A stretch of DNA of 64,000 nt from Actinospineispora acaciae DSM 45401 (GTDB lineage: Bacteria; Actinomycetota; Actinomycetes; Mycobacteriales; Pseudonocardiaceae). The notes under the pieces were generated by a model. It ran no database searches. It was not told the DNA's origin and saw only the letters and a program-made list of their open reading frames with translations. Within the stretch, counting starts at the first letter, position 1, and the number at the start of each line of letters is the position of its first letter. Positions 1 to 8,971 of the stretch are shown here, piece after piece. The stretch covers positions 998,177 to 1,062,176 of the forward strand of contig NZ_JIAI01000002.1 of assembly GCF_000620785.1 (NCBI RefSeq), given 5' to 3'. Position numbers and translations under genes: made by a program.

Positions 1-1132
<1,132 letters not shown>

Positions 1133-1139
<7 letters not shown>

Positions 1140-1975
1140 GGCAGGCTTCGTTCCAGCGCCTGCCAGCCGGTGTCACGCTCGCGGGCGCGGGCCTCGGCCC
1201 CGCCGCCGCCGCGCAGGCCGAACAGCCGCTTGGCGTAGAGCAGGTAGCCCACCACCGCCAGGTTGATCACCAGCGTGATGATCTTGGGGGCGCTGATCCG
1301 GCCGGTCAGCTCGTAGACCTCCGGGATCAGCAGCAGCGAGGTGGCCACGAACGTGAGGTACTCCGCCCACCGCTTGCCCAGCCACAGCCCGACCGCCTCG
1401 ACCCCCTCCAGTACCGCGTAACCGGCCAGCACCAGCCCGACCAGGTGCAGGGTGAACGAGGAGGCCTCGAACGCGCGCCGCAGCTCGTGCACCAAGCCGT
1501 TGCCGGCCAGACCGTTCGGCCCGCCGACCCCGCCCTGCAGGTCGTCGAGCACCCGGGAGAACTCCGCGCTCAGCACCGGCCGCTCGGCCGCGAACAGGAA
1601 CACCGCCACCGCCAGCGCGCCGAGCACCACGAAGTGCAGCAGCCTGTCCAACGCGATCAGCCGCAGCACATAGCGGTCGCGCAGCGGCCGGCCCCGCAGC
1701 GGCAGCCGGATGCTGGCCCGGTCGGGCAGATGCTCGGTGACCGGACCGCGAGGCGGCGCCAGCGGGATCCAGGCGTCGCAGCGCAGGCAGCGGTGCCAGC
1801 GCAGCCCGTCACCCGGCTCGCGCACCACCAGCGCGTCCTCCGGCCGCACGCGGGCCACGTCCATGCCGAGCAGCTCGTGCCCGCCCAGCCCGCACGCGAT
1901 CAGCTCGTAGTGGAACCTGGGCCGCCAGCCGGTGGGCCGTACCACCCCCGGCGGGGCCGACGCGGGCTCGTCCAT
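1133..1975 (-). CDS. DUF2127 family membrane protein
   Basis: A 280-residue protein. The first 95 residues are soluble and carry HRCLRCDAWIPL, a C-x-x-C pair that could bind metal. The rest holds about four transmembrane helices separated by charged loops, typical of DUF2127 (VGLVLAGYAVLEGVEAVGLWLGKRWAEYLTF is the recognisable core, around residues 170-200). Function is unknown for the family. It is transcribed towards the ribH operon and ends inside the last codons of the PH-domain gene. An Arg/Gly-rich tail follows the last helix. It has no obvious operon partner. Confidence 0.8.
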
Positions 1976-2017
1976 CGGAACGATCCTGGTCTGATCACCG
2001 GTCGGCGAGCAAACCGC

Positions 2018-3433
2018 CTAGTCCGCACCGATCGCCGCCAGCAGCTCGGCGCGGGTCGGCCCACCTGGCGGGTAGCCGGGCCGCACGTGGCCGGGCGTCG
2101 TGACCTCGGCGCGGGCGGCGGGCGGTAGGTCCGCGAGCCCGGGGGCCGTGAGGTCGAGCTGTACGTGGCGCAGGTACACGCGGAGCAGGTCGGCGTCCTT
2201 CGCCTTCAAGCTGTCCAGCATGCACAGGACCGACCAGGACGGATCGGCCGGCCGGTACGTGTCGCCGATGAGCTCCGCCTGGACCTGGGCCATCCGGTGC
2301 CTGTCGTAGTCGGCCGTCACGTGGTAGATCGGGTCGATCGCCGACTCGGTGGCTTCGGCGAACCGGTGCGCAAGCGCCTCGCTCCGGCGCGGCTCGACCT
2401 CGCGGAGGGTGTCGCGCAGGAGGCAGGCGTGTGCCAGGCCGATCGACGTCCCCCTGCCCAGCGAGGGGTTCGTCCGGGCGTAGCTGTCGCCCACGGGGAC
2501 CAGGCCGGTCACCACCGGGTTCCCGTCGACGATGAACGAGCGCCGCTGGTCCTCCGCCCCGGACATCACCTGGACGCCGGAGATCGGTTCCGAGGCCGCG
2601 CGAAGCCGCTCGGCGGCCGGGAACAGGGTCAGCGCGCGCTCCCAGACGTCCACGTCCCGCAGCTCGCGCGCCGGCCGGTCGTTGCTGGCGACGACGAAGG
2701 ACAGGCTGAAGGTGCCCGAGTCGGCCACGAAGGCGAGCAACGAGACGGTCTCGTGGTTCGTCCTGAGGACGGGGGTCGCCGCCGCCTGGTCGGTTCGGAA
2801 ATGCCGGCAGTAGTAGACGAAAGCCAGGCGTTCACGCCACAGGCGCGGCGGGCGCGCGCCGACCGTGCGCACCAGCGCATCGATCGGTGTGCGCCGCCCC
2901 ATGGCATCGACCACCAGCTCGGACTCGACGACCTCGCCGTCCTGGGTGACCACCCCGGTGACGTCCGGAACCCCGTCCGACGAGCGCGGCCCGGCCACCA
3001 GCGCCATGACCTTGGTGCCGCGCCGCACCGTCAGGCCCGGGGTCCGGGCCGCGACCGCCGCGAACGCCCCCTCCACGACCGGCCGGCGCGCCGCGACCCC
3101 CCGCAGCTCCTCGTCCCCGGCCCGGAACCCCCCGGTGACGTGGGCCGGGAGGCCGTCCAGCGTGCCCAGGCGCCTGCCTCCCATCCCTTCGAGCTCGCCG
3201 AGCACCTCCGGGAGCTCACTCGCCATCCGCCGGCGCCAGTTCGCCAGCATGTAGTGCGGAAGGTGGAACTGGCTGACGCCGGGCCGCTCCCAGCCCGTCG
3301 ACAGCCGCTCCGGGCCGCCTTCCGGGGCGGCCCGGTCGCGTTCCAGCACCGTCACCTCGTGCCCGTCCCCGGCGAGCAACAACGCGGTGGCCAGGCCGTT
3401 GTGACCGGCCCCGAGTACGGTGATGCGCGCCAT
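2018..3433 (-). CDS. FAD-dependent oxidoreductase / monooxygenase-like protein
   Basis: A 471-residue flavoprotein starting with a Rossmann FAD motif, ITVLGAGHNGLATALLLAGDG, followed by a conserved acidic end of beta-2 (VTVLERD). A later GLVPVGDSYARTNPSLGRGTSIGLAHA matches the GD-x motif that binds the FAD ribityl in class A monooxygenases, though a classic DG motif is less clear (VVDAMGRRTPID). The ATG at 3433 places the FAD motif at the N-terminus; a GTG at 3442 is an alternative with a distant GGAGG. The substrate is unknown. No close partner gene exists: the metallophosphoesterase ends 77 bases upstream on the same strand. Confidence 0.75.
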   Translation of the reverse strand: MARITVLGAGHNGLATALLLAGDGHEVTVLERDRAAPEGGPERLSTGWERPGVSQFHLPHYMLANWRRRMASELPEVLGELEGMGGRRLGTLDGLPAHVTGGFRAGDEELRGVAARRPVVEGAFAAVAARTPGLTVRRGTKVMALVAGPRSSDGVPDVTGVVTQDGEVVESELVVDAMGRRTPIDALVRTVGARPPRLWRERLAFVYYCRHFRTDQAAATPVLRTNHETVSLLAFVADSGTFSLSFVVASNDRPARELRDVDVWERALTLFPAAERLRAASEPISGVQVMSGAEDQRRSFIVDGNPVVTGLVPVGDSYARTNPSLGRGTSIGLAHACLLRDTLREVEPRRSEALAHRFAEATESAIDPIYHVTADYDRHRMAQVQAELIGDTYRPADPSWSVLCMLDSLKAKDADLLRVYLRHVQLDLTAPGLADLPPAARAEVTTPGHVRPGYPPGGPTRAELLAAIGAD

Positions 3434-3510
3434 ACCGAACACTTCAGCACGGGGGACCTCCGCTCGGCCGTGCTCGTCGAGCATGGGTGTATTTGCCGAC
3501 GGCATCGCCG

Positions 3511-4467
3511 TCAGGCCAGCTTGTCCTCCTTGACCGCGAGGTCGTGATCGCCGCTCTTGTAGGTCACCTCCCGGATGCCGAGCGCGTCGCCGAGCTGGCC
3601 GGCCGGCAGGGTCAGCGGCGCCGGTGCCGCGCCCTGGCCGGGTTTCGGCAGCGGGTAGGCGGTGGTGGTGGCGCTGTGGAAGGTGATGTTGCCCTCGGTC
3701 TTGGTGAACAGCTGGTGGACGTGCCCGTTGAGGCAGGTGACCGAGGAGAACCGGCGCAGGTACGACAGCGCCTGGGTGGCGTCGTCGGTGCCCCAGCCCC
3801 AGGTGGGGTACATGGCGAACAGCGGGATGTGGCTGAACACCACGATCGGGGTGTCGCTGGACAGCCCGGCCACGTCGCGCTGGACGAACTCCAGCTGGTC
3901 GTTGCCGAGGTGGCCGAGCTTCTCCAGGGCGAGGGTGTTGACCAGGGCGATCACATGCACCCCCTTGGTGTCGAAGCTGTACCAGCCGTCGCCCAAGCTG
4001 GCGGCGCCGAACCGGGCCCGGTACTTCTGGCCGTGGTCGTCGACCGAGTCGTGCTCGCCGGGCACGGTGAACGTCCCGCCGGTGTTGAGCCCGCCCAGCA
4101 TCTGGTGCACCTGGTCGAACTGCGCCGGGGTGGACAGGTGGGTGAGGTCGCCGGTGTGCATCACGAAGTCCGGCCGGAACCCGAGGTTGTTGACCTGGGT
4201 GATGGCCCGGGAGAACGAGCCGGCGACGTCGGTGTTCGCCGGGCCGTTGAAACCGATGTGGCTGTCGCTGACCTGCACGAACCGCAGCGCGTGCGGGTCG
4301 TCCGCCGCGGCGGTCGCGGTGGCGGACGTCGACTCGCCGCCGACGTGGCTGATCACCTCGCCGCCGGCGACGGCCAGCACCACCGCGGAGCCGAACCAGG
4401 CGGTGTGGCGGATCAGCTGCCGGCGGGTCATGTCGCCGGGCTTGCGCTGCTCCTCCGGGCCGGTCAC
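3511..4467 (-). CDS. Tat-exported metallophosphoesterase
   Basis: A 318-residue calcineurin-like phosphoesterase. The N-terminus has a twin-arginine signal (TRRQLIR at residues 14-20, then a hydrophobic stretch), so the folded enzyme is probably exported by Tat. Metal-site motifs appear in order: VSDSH (Asp68/His70), HTGDLTH (about 104-110), VPGEHD, FSHIPLF and LNGHVHQ. The usual GNHD is GEHD here, a variant that I recall in one subfamily; it changes a bridging ligand. The GTG start overlaps the cupredoxin stop (GTGA at 4464-4467), so translation is coupled. It is the last gene of the sigma/Rieske/cupredoxin module. The substrate (phosphomonoester, diester or pyrophosphate) is not predictable. 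Confidence 0.85.
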   Translation of the reverse strand: MTGPEEQRKPGDMTRRQLIRHTAWFGSAVVLAVAGGEVISHVGGESTSATATAAADDPHALRFVQVSDSHIGFNGPANTDVAGSFSRAITQVNNLGFRPDFVMHTGDLTHLSTPAQFDQVHQMLGGLNTGGTFTVPGEHDSVDDHGQKYRARFGAASLGDGWYSFDTKGVHVIALVNTLALEKLGHLGNDQLEFVQRDVAGLSSDTPIVVFSHIPLFAMYPTWGWGTDDATQALSYLRRFSSVTCLNGHVHQLFTKTEGNITFHSATTTAYPLPKPGQGAAPAPLTLPAGQLGDALGIREVTYKSGDHDLAVKEDKLA

Positions 4468-4877
4468 GGGGTCACCACCACGGTGGCCGTCATGAACGGA
4501 TGGATGGTGCACAGGTAGTCGAAGTGTCCGGGGGCGTTGAACGTGTAGCGGAAGCTCTGGCCGTTGTTGAGCGTCGGCGAGCGCAGCGGGCCGCCGTTCA
4601 TCGAGGTCACCGTGTGCGGATCCTGGTCCTGGTTGGTCCAGGTGACGGTGGTGCCGACCTTGACGGTCATGGTGGCCGGGGCGTAGACGAACCCCTGGAT
4701 GGTCACCGCGTTGGTGCCGGCCGGGGCGGGCGCGGCGGCGTGCGCCGGTGGCATGCTCATCCCGGCCATCGACGGGGCGGCTTCGGGGGCGGAGGGCCAC
4801 ACGGCGAGGCCCGCGACGGCCACCGAGGCCGCCAGCGAGATCGTCGTGGCCGGCAGCCAGCTCCAGGACGTTTTCAT
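4464..4877 (-). CDS. Secreted cupredoxin (type 1 copper protein)
   Basis: A 137-residue protein with a signal peptide (MKTSWSWLPATTISLAASVA, then hydrophobic to about residue 30) and a Met/Ala/Pro-rich linker. A plastocyanin/azurin-like domain follows, with the copper ligands visible: His in DPHTV, then Cys, His and Met in YLCTIHPFM at the C-terminus. It is expected to be an electron carrier at the cell surface. The ATG at 4877 follows GAGAAGGGGACAACCCGTC, which contains a ribosome-binding site. About 75 bases further upstream lies one copy of the 23-bp promoter-like element that also precedes the ECF sigma gene, so this gene probably has its own sigma-dependent promoter. Confidence 0.88.
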   Translation of the reverse strand: MKTSWSWLPATTISLAASVAVAGLAVWPSAPEAAPSMAGMSMPPAHAAAPAPAGTNAVTIQGFVYAPATMTVKVGTTVTWTNQDQDPHTVTSMNGGPLRSPTLNNGQSFRYTFNAPGHFDYLCTIHPFMTATVVVTP

Positions 4878-4951
4878 GACGGGTTGTCCCCTTCTCCGGC
4901 CCGTGGCTGGTGGGCCTGTTGGTGCACCCGCGTCGCGCGAGTGTCACCGTT

Positions 4952-4974
4952 GAATAGGGGACGGGGTTACACCC
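4952..4974 (-). promoter_or_regulatory. Candidate ECF-type promoter/operator, copy A
   Basis: On the plus strand this reads GAATAGGG, 4 bases, GGGTTACACCC; on the coding (minus) strand it is GGGTGTAACCC, 4 bases, CCCTATTC. The same element with identical spacing occurs at 6280-6302 just upstream of the sigma gene; 19 of 23 positions are identical. The GTAACC core resembles an ECF -35 element. Copy A lies about 75 bases before the cupredoxin start. Two copies in front of two genes of one module argue for autoregulation by the encoded sigma factor. Confidence 0.55.
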
Positions 4975-4978
4975 GCCC

Positions 4979-5656
4979 TCAGGCGCTGGGCGGGGCGAAG
5001 ACCTGCACCATCCCGTCGGCCTCGCGGACCTCGAAATGCGGCAGCGGGCGCGGCGGTTGCGGCAGCTGGTGGCGCAGCAGTTGGCCGTCCAGCGCGAACG
5101 AGGTGGTGTGGCAGGGGCAGTCCAGCCGGCGGGCCTGGGTGTTGAACGCGAGCTTGCAGCCCAGGTGGGTGCACGCGCCCGACACCGCCCGCGCCTGGCC
5201 GCCGACGCGGGTGACGAACCCGGTGATGCTGCCCAGCTCGAAGCCGCGCACGGCGCCCTCGGCCAGCTCGGCGCTGGCCGCGACGGGGTGCCACCGGCCG
5301 GAGTTCGGGACCAGCGTCGGCGAGGTGGTGTCCGGCGCCTCCTGGGCGGCCTGGCCGATCATGTGGTCGGCCGCCGCCCCGATGGCGGCCGCCGCCGCGG
5401 CGATCGAGGTGGTCTGCACGATCCGCCGCCTGGTCCGGTCCACCGGCCGCGCGGCGGGTTCGCCCAGCTCGCCGGCCAGCCGCCGGTGCAGGTCGTTGAC
5501 GAACTCCTCGCGGGGGGTGCCGGCGCCGGGGCGGGCGGCCCGCAGCGCGATCGCCGCGCGCAGGTCCGCCGCCTCGTCGTCGTCGGGCCGAAACGCGCGC
5601 GGCCGCCGCCCCCGCAGCAGGTCGGCCACGTATCGGCGCACGTTCCGCCCGGTCAC
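4979..5656 (-). CDS. Membrane-anchored Rieske [2Fe-2S] protein, sigma-linked
   Basis: A 225-residue protein. Residues 1 to about 77 form a charged, probably cytoplasmic domain; residues about 80-105 are a transmembrane segment (TTSIAAAAAAIGAAADHMIG). The C-terminal part is a Rieske domain with both cluster motifs, CTHLGC and CPCHTTSF. The GTG start overlaps the stop of the ECF sigma gene (GTGA at 5653-5656). No other anti-sigma candidate is present, and this topology (N-terminal cytoplasmic helices, one membrane pass, external sensor) is that of a membrane anti-sigma factor, so a redox-sensing anti-sigma role is possible. The alternative is a simple electron-transfer partner of the downstream cupredoxin. 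The Rieske identity is firm; the regulatory role is inference. Confidence 0.85.
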   Translation of the reverse strand: MTGRNVRRYVADLLRGRRPRAFRPDDDEAADLRAAIALRAARPGAGTPREEFVNDLHRRLAGELGEPAARPVDRTRRRIVQTTSIAAAAAAIGAAADHMIGQAAQEAPDTTSPTLVPNSGRWHPVAASAELAEGAVRGFELGSITGFVTRVGGQARAVSGACTHLGCKLAFNTQARRLDCPCHTTSFALDGQLLRHQLPQPPRPLPHFEVREADGMVQVFAPPSA

Positions 5657-6273
5657 CGGTCCACCTCTTCCATCGCCATCGCGGCGCGTCGCAGCGCGCG
5701 GTGTTGTAACACCTTCGCATTCGCCACACTCACCCCGAGCGCGGCGGCGGTGTCGCGCACCGAGTAGCCCTCCAGGAAGCGCAGCCGCAGCACCTGGCGG
5801 TACTGGTCGGGCAGCTCGGTCAGCACCCGGTCGACCCGCGCCTCGGTGAGCTGGGTGGCCTGCTCGACAGGCCGCGGCGGCAGCTCGGCGTCGGTGATCG
5901 CGGTGATCTCGCGGCCCAGGGTGCGCCGCCAGTGGTGGGCGAGCACGGTGCGCGCGGTCGCCGACAGGTAGGCCCGGACCTCGCCGACGCTGGCGGTGAC
6001 CCGTAGCGGGCGCAGCGCGGCGGTGAACACCTCGGCCGTGAGGTCCTCCGCGTCCGGCCGGTTGCCGACCTTGGAGAACATCAGGTGGTAGATCCGCTCC
6101 ACGTTGTCGCGGTAGATCGACTCCCAGTCCGGGTAGAACCCGCCGTCCACCAGCCGCAACGCCGGCCCCTCCGGCTCGGCCTCGGGTTCGGATGGCCGTT
6201 TCGACCGGCTCGAACGTCCATGATCCCTACGACGCACGCCGTCCACCCACCCACCCACGAATGCGCTGCCCAC
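5653..6273 (-). CDS. ECF RNA polymerase sigma factor
   Basis: A sigma-70 family protein of up to 206 residues. Region 2 is seen around residues 45-80 (WESIYRDNVERIYHLMFSKV, then PDAEDLTAEVFTAAL). Region 4 with its helix-turn-helix lies around residues 150-200 (LPDQYRQVLRLRFLEG, SVRDTAAALGVSVANAKV). It should direct transcription of its own module. The first 35 or so residues are basic and unconserved; several GTG codons between 6273 and 6243 could be the true start. A candidate promoter (6280-6302) ends only a few bases before the first GTG, which would suit a leaderless transcript. The stop overlaps the Rieske start, as sigma and regulator genes often do. Confidence 0.88.
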   Translation of the reverse strand: MGSAFVGGWVDGVRRRDHGRSSRSKRPSEPEAEPEGPALRLVDGGFYPDWESIYRDNVERIYHLMFSKVGNRPDAEDLTAEVFTAALRPLRVTASVGEVRAYLSATARTVLAHHWRRTLGREITAITDAELPPRPVEQATQLTEARVDRVLTELPDQYRQVLRLRFLEGYSVRDTAAALGVSVANAKVLQHRALRRAAMAMEEVDR

Positions 6274-6279
6274 TTCAAC

Positions 6280-6302
6280 GAATAGGGAGGCGGGTTACAC
6301 CC
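6280..6302 (-). promoter_or_regulatory. Candidate ECF-type promoter/operator, copy B
   Basis: Second copy of the element described at 4952-4974: plus strand GAATAGGG, AGGC, GGGTTACACCC. It sits immediately upstream of the sigma gene start in the minus direction. That is the expected place for an autoregulated ECF promoter, or for an operator covering it. Only the 4-base spacer differs between the copies. Confidence 0.55.
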
Positions 6303-6324
6303 CTCCGGTTGCCGAGGGCGGCAC

Positions 6325-6336
6325 TTCCATATGGAA
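6325..6336. promoter_or_regulatory. 12-bp perfect palindrome upstream of transporter gene
   Basis: TTCCATATGGAA is a perfect palindrome in the 98-base gap between the divergent sigma gene and the GltS-like transporter gene, 36 bases before the transporter start. It could be an operator for a dimeric regulator of the transporter/oxidase operon. No regulator gene lies directly beside it, and chance occurrence is possible. Confidence 0.35.
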
Positions 6337-6371
6337 TCGAGACCTCGCCAACGAAGACGAGGGGGGTGCCC

Positions 6372-7739
6372 GTGAAGTTCACCGCGTGGACGCTGCTGAC
6401 CGACGTCGGCCTGCTGGGCGGGCTGCTGCTGGTGGGCATGCTCGTGCGGGCCAAGCTCGGCGTCGCGCAGCGGCTGCTGTTGCCGGCCAGCGTGGTCGGT
6501 GGGGCGTTGGGGCTGGTCCTGGGGCCGAACGTGCTGCGCGTGCTGCCGTTCTCCGACCAGCTCGCGGTGTACCCGTCGGTGCTGATCGTGGTGGTGTTCG
6601 CGGCGCTGCCGCTGCAGTCCTCGGTGCGCGCCTCGGGCGGGTTCGGACGGGCGGTGGGCAGGTTCCTCGGCTACTCGGTGGCGTCGTACACCCTGCAGTT
6701 CGGGCTGGGGCTGCTGTTCGCGCTGCTGGTCCTCGGCCAGTTCTGGGACCTGCCGGCCGGGTTCGGCGTGATGCTGGCGGCGGGGTGGGCCGGCGGGTTC
6801 GGCACGGCGGCGGCGATGGGTACGACGTTCGCCGGCCAGGGCTGGGCGGAGGCGACCTCGCTGGGCTTCACCTCGGCCACCGTCGGCACGCTGGTGGGCA
6901 CCGTCGGCGGGATCGCGCTGAGCTACTGGGGCGCCTCGACCGGCCGGATCAGCGGCCTGCCCCGGTTCGCCGACCTGCCCGCCTCGATGCGCACCGGCCT
7001 GATCGACGCCGAGGAGGAGCGCGAGCCGATCGGGCAGGCCACCGTGTCCAGCAGCTCCGTCGAGTCGCTCATGGTCCAGCTCGGCATCGTCGCGGCGGTG
7101 TCCGCCGCCGGCTACGGGGTGACCAAGCTGGTCGCGCTGGCCTGGCCGAGCCTGTCGGTGCCGGTGTTCGCGGTGGCGTTCCTGATCAGCGCGCTGGTGC
7201 GGGCGGTACTGGGGCGCACGGCGTGCTGGCGGTACGTGTGCACCCGCAGCATGCGCAGCGTGTCCGGCACGGCCACCGACGTCCTGGTGGTGACCGGCAT
7301 CGCGTCCATCGTGCCGGCGTACCTGCGCGGCTACGTGGCGCCGCTGGCGGTGCTGATGGCGTTCGGTCTGGTGTTCTGCCTGGTGATGTTCCGGGTGGTC
7401 GGGCCGTGGGCGCTCGGCCAGGGTTGGGTGGAGCGGGCGCTGTTCACCTGGGGCTGGGCCACCGCCGCGCTGTTCGCCTCGATGGCGCTGCTGCGGATGA
7501 TCGACCCCAAGCTGCGCGGCGGCACCGTGGAGGAGTACGGCGCCGGCTACGTGCTGTGGGCGCCCGTCGAGATCGCCAGCGTGACGTTCGTGCCGCTGCT
7601 CATCGGGGTGGGCCTGACCTGGGTGGTGGTCGGCGGCTGGACGGCGATCGGGCTGGCCGGGCTGGCGCTGGTGGCGGTGCTCGCCAGAACCAGGGCACGA
7701 ACACCGTCCGCGCGCGAGACCGCACGGGAAGCGTCGTGA
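6372..7739 (+). CDS. Sodium:glutamate symporter-family (ESS/GltS) transporter
   Basis: A 455-residue polytopic membrane protein with ten or more hydrophobic segments. The halves resemble GltS: LLPASVVGGALGLVLGPN early on, and a glycine-rich re-entrant-loop-like stretch GWAGGFGTAAAMGTTFAGQG followed by LGFTSATVGTLVGTVGGIAL. GltS family members import glutamate or related anions with sodium. GTG 6372 is chosen because GAGGGGG lies just upstream; GTG 6366 is an in-frame alternative. The stop overlaps the GTG of the downstream oxidase, so the pair likely handles the same compound. Substrate assignment beyond the family is inference. Confidence 0.8.
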   Translation: MKFTAWTLLTDVGLLGGLLLVGMLVRAKLGVAQRLLLPASVVGGALGLVLGPNVLRVLPFSDQLAVYPSVLIVVVFAALPLQSSVRASGGFGRAVGRFLGYSVASYTLQFGLGLLFALLVLGQFWDLPAGFGVMLAAGWAGGFGTAAAMGTTFAGQGWAEATSLGFTSATVGTLVGTVGGIALSYWGASTGRISGLPRFADLPASMRTGLIDAEEEREPIGQATVSSSSVESLMVQLGIVAAVSAAGYGVTKLVALAWPSLSVPVFAVAFLISALVRAVLGRTACWRYVCTRSMRSVSGTATDVLVVTGIASIVPAYLRGYVAPLAVLMAFGLVFCLVMFRVVGPWALGQGWVERALFTWGWATAALFASMALLRMIDPKLRGGTVEEYGAGYVLWAPVEIASVTFVPLLIGVGLTWVVVGGWTAIGLAGLALVAVLARTRARTPSARETAREAS

Positions 7740-8899
7740 CGGCGGACGGGCTGGACGCTGGGTTGGATGCCGAGGTAGCGGTCGTCGGCGTCGGCACCAT
7801 GGGCTCGATGGCGCTGTGGGCGCTGGCCGAGGCCGGGGTGCCGGCGATCGGCTTCGAACGGTTCGGCCTGGGCCACGACCGCTCGGCGGTGGGCGGGGAG
7901 ACCCGGCTGTTCCGGATGGCCTACCACGAGAGCCCGGAGTACGTGCCGCTGCTGCGGCAGGCCCGCCGGTTGTGGGGCGAGCTGGAGCGGCGGTCGGGCA
8001 TCCAGCTGTTCACCCGGACCGGCTGCCTGTCCATCGGCGACCCGGACAGCGAGCCGATGCGCAACGTGCGCGAGTCGATCGAGGCCAACGACCTGCCGCA
8101 CGAGTACCTGGACGCGCCGACCCTGCGCCGCCGCTACCCGCAGCACCGGCTCCGCCCGGACGAGGTGGGCCTGCTCGACCTCGAAGGCGGTGCGGTGCGC
8201 CCGGAGTTCGCCGTGCTCGCCGCGGCCGAGCGGGCCGTCGAACTGGGCGCCCGGCTGCACACCGACACGGTGGTCGACGAGGTGCTCCCCACCGGCGACG
8301 ACCGGGTCCTGGTCCGCGCCGGCGGCCGGGAGTACCGGGTGCGCCACGCAGTGCTGGCCACCGGGCCGTGGCTGGGCCGTTGGCTGCCGGGGCTGGACAC
8401 GGCGGTCACCGCGAGGCGGCTGGTGCTGAGCTGGTTCGCGCCGCACCGGCCGGAGGAGTTCGCCGTCGGGGCGTTCCCGTCCTTCATCAGGGACACCGAC
8501 GGCACGCACCTGTTCGGCATGCCGATCATGGACGGGGTCTCGGTGAAGGCCGGGTTCGGCGACCAGTTCGGCGACGTCGACGATCCCGACCGGTTCGTCC
8601 GCGACGTGCGGCCCGAGGAGCTGGGCGTGCTGCGCGACGCGGTGGCCGAGCTGCTGCCCGGCGTGCGACCCGACCCGATCCGGGTGTCGGTGCACATGGA
8701 CGGGTACACCTCGGACCGTCATGCCCTGGTCGGGCCGCTCCCGGGTCAGCCAGGAGTGTGGTTGCTCGGCGGGTTCTCTGGACATGGCTTCAAGCTCTCG
8801 CCCGCGTTCGGCAAGATCATGGCCGAGCTGATCATCGAAGGGAGGCCGTCGCTGCCCATCGACCGGTTCGACCCGAAGCGCCTGTTGGTCTCGGGCTGA
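7736..8899 (+). CDS. Sarcosine oxidase / N-methyltryptophan oxidase-like flavoenzyme
   Basis: A 387-residue FAD amine oxidase of the monomeric sarcosine oxidase/SolA family. The N-terminal dinucleotide motif is VAVVGVGTMGSMALWALAEAG with an acidic beta-2 end (GFERF); GGETRLFRMAYHE and GGFSGHGFKLSPAFGKI are typical of the family. In MSOX and MTOX a cysteine 27 residues before FSGHGFK binds FAD covalently. Here that position is His (VHMDGYTSDRH), so the flavin is either non-covalent or bound differently. The GTG start overlaps the transporter stop (GTGA). Expected chemistry is oxidation of a secondary amine or N-methyl amino acid with hydrogen peroxide release; the substrate is unknown. Confidence 0.82.
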   Translation: MTADGLDAGLDAEVAVVGVGTMGSMALWALAEAGVPAIGFERFGLGHDRSAVGGETRLFRMAYHESPEYVPLLRQARRLWGELERRSGIQLFTRTGCLSIGDPDSEPMRNVRESIEANDLPHEYLDAPTLRRRYPQHRLRPDEVGLLDLEGGAVRPEFAVLAAAERAVELGARLHTDTVVDEVLPTGDDRVLVRAGGREYRVRHAVLATGPWLGRWLPGLDTAVTARRLVLSWFAPHRPEEFAVGAFPSFIRDTDGTHLFGMPIMDGVSVKAGFGDQFGDVDDPDRFVRDVRPEELGVLRDAVAELLPGVRPDPIRVSVHMDGYTSDRHALVGPLPGQPGVWLLGGFSGHGFKLSPAFGKIMAELIIEGRPSLPIDRFDPKRLLVSG

Positions 8900-8971
8900 C
8901 CGCACCGGCCGCGCTCGACCGGCGGGACCTCCCCGATGGTGGACAATGAACGGTTGGCGAGGGGAGTCAGC

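Noticed and set aside
6386..8899. An 837-codon frame joining the transporter and amine oxidase regions.
   Set aside because: The first 450 codons are Arg/Gly/Ala-rich antisense-like noise; only the part from 7736 is the oxidase, and the transporter uses another frame.
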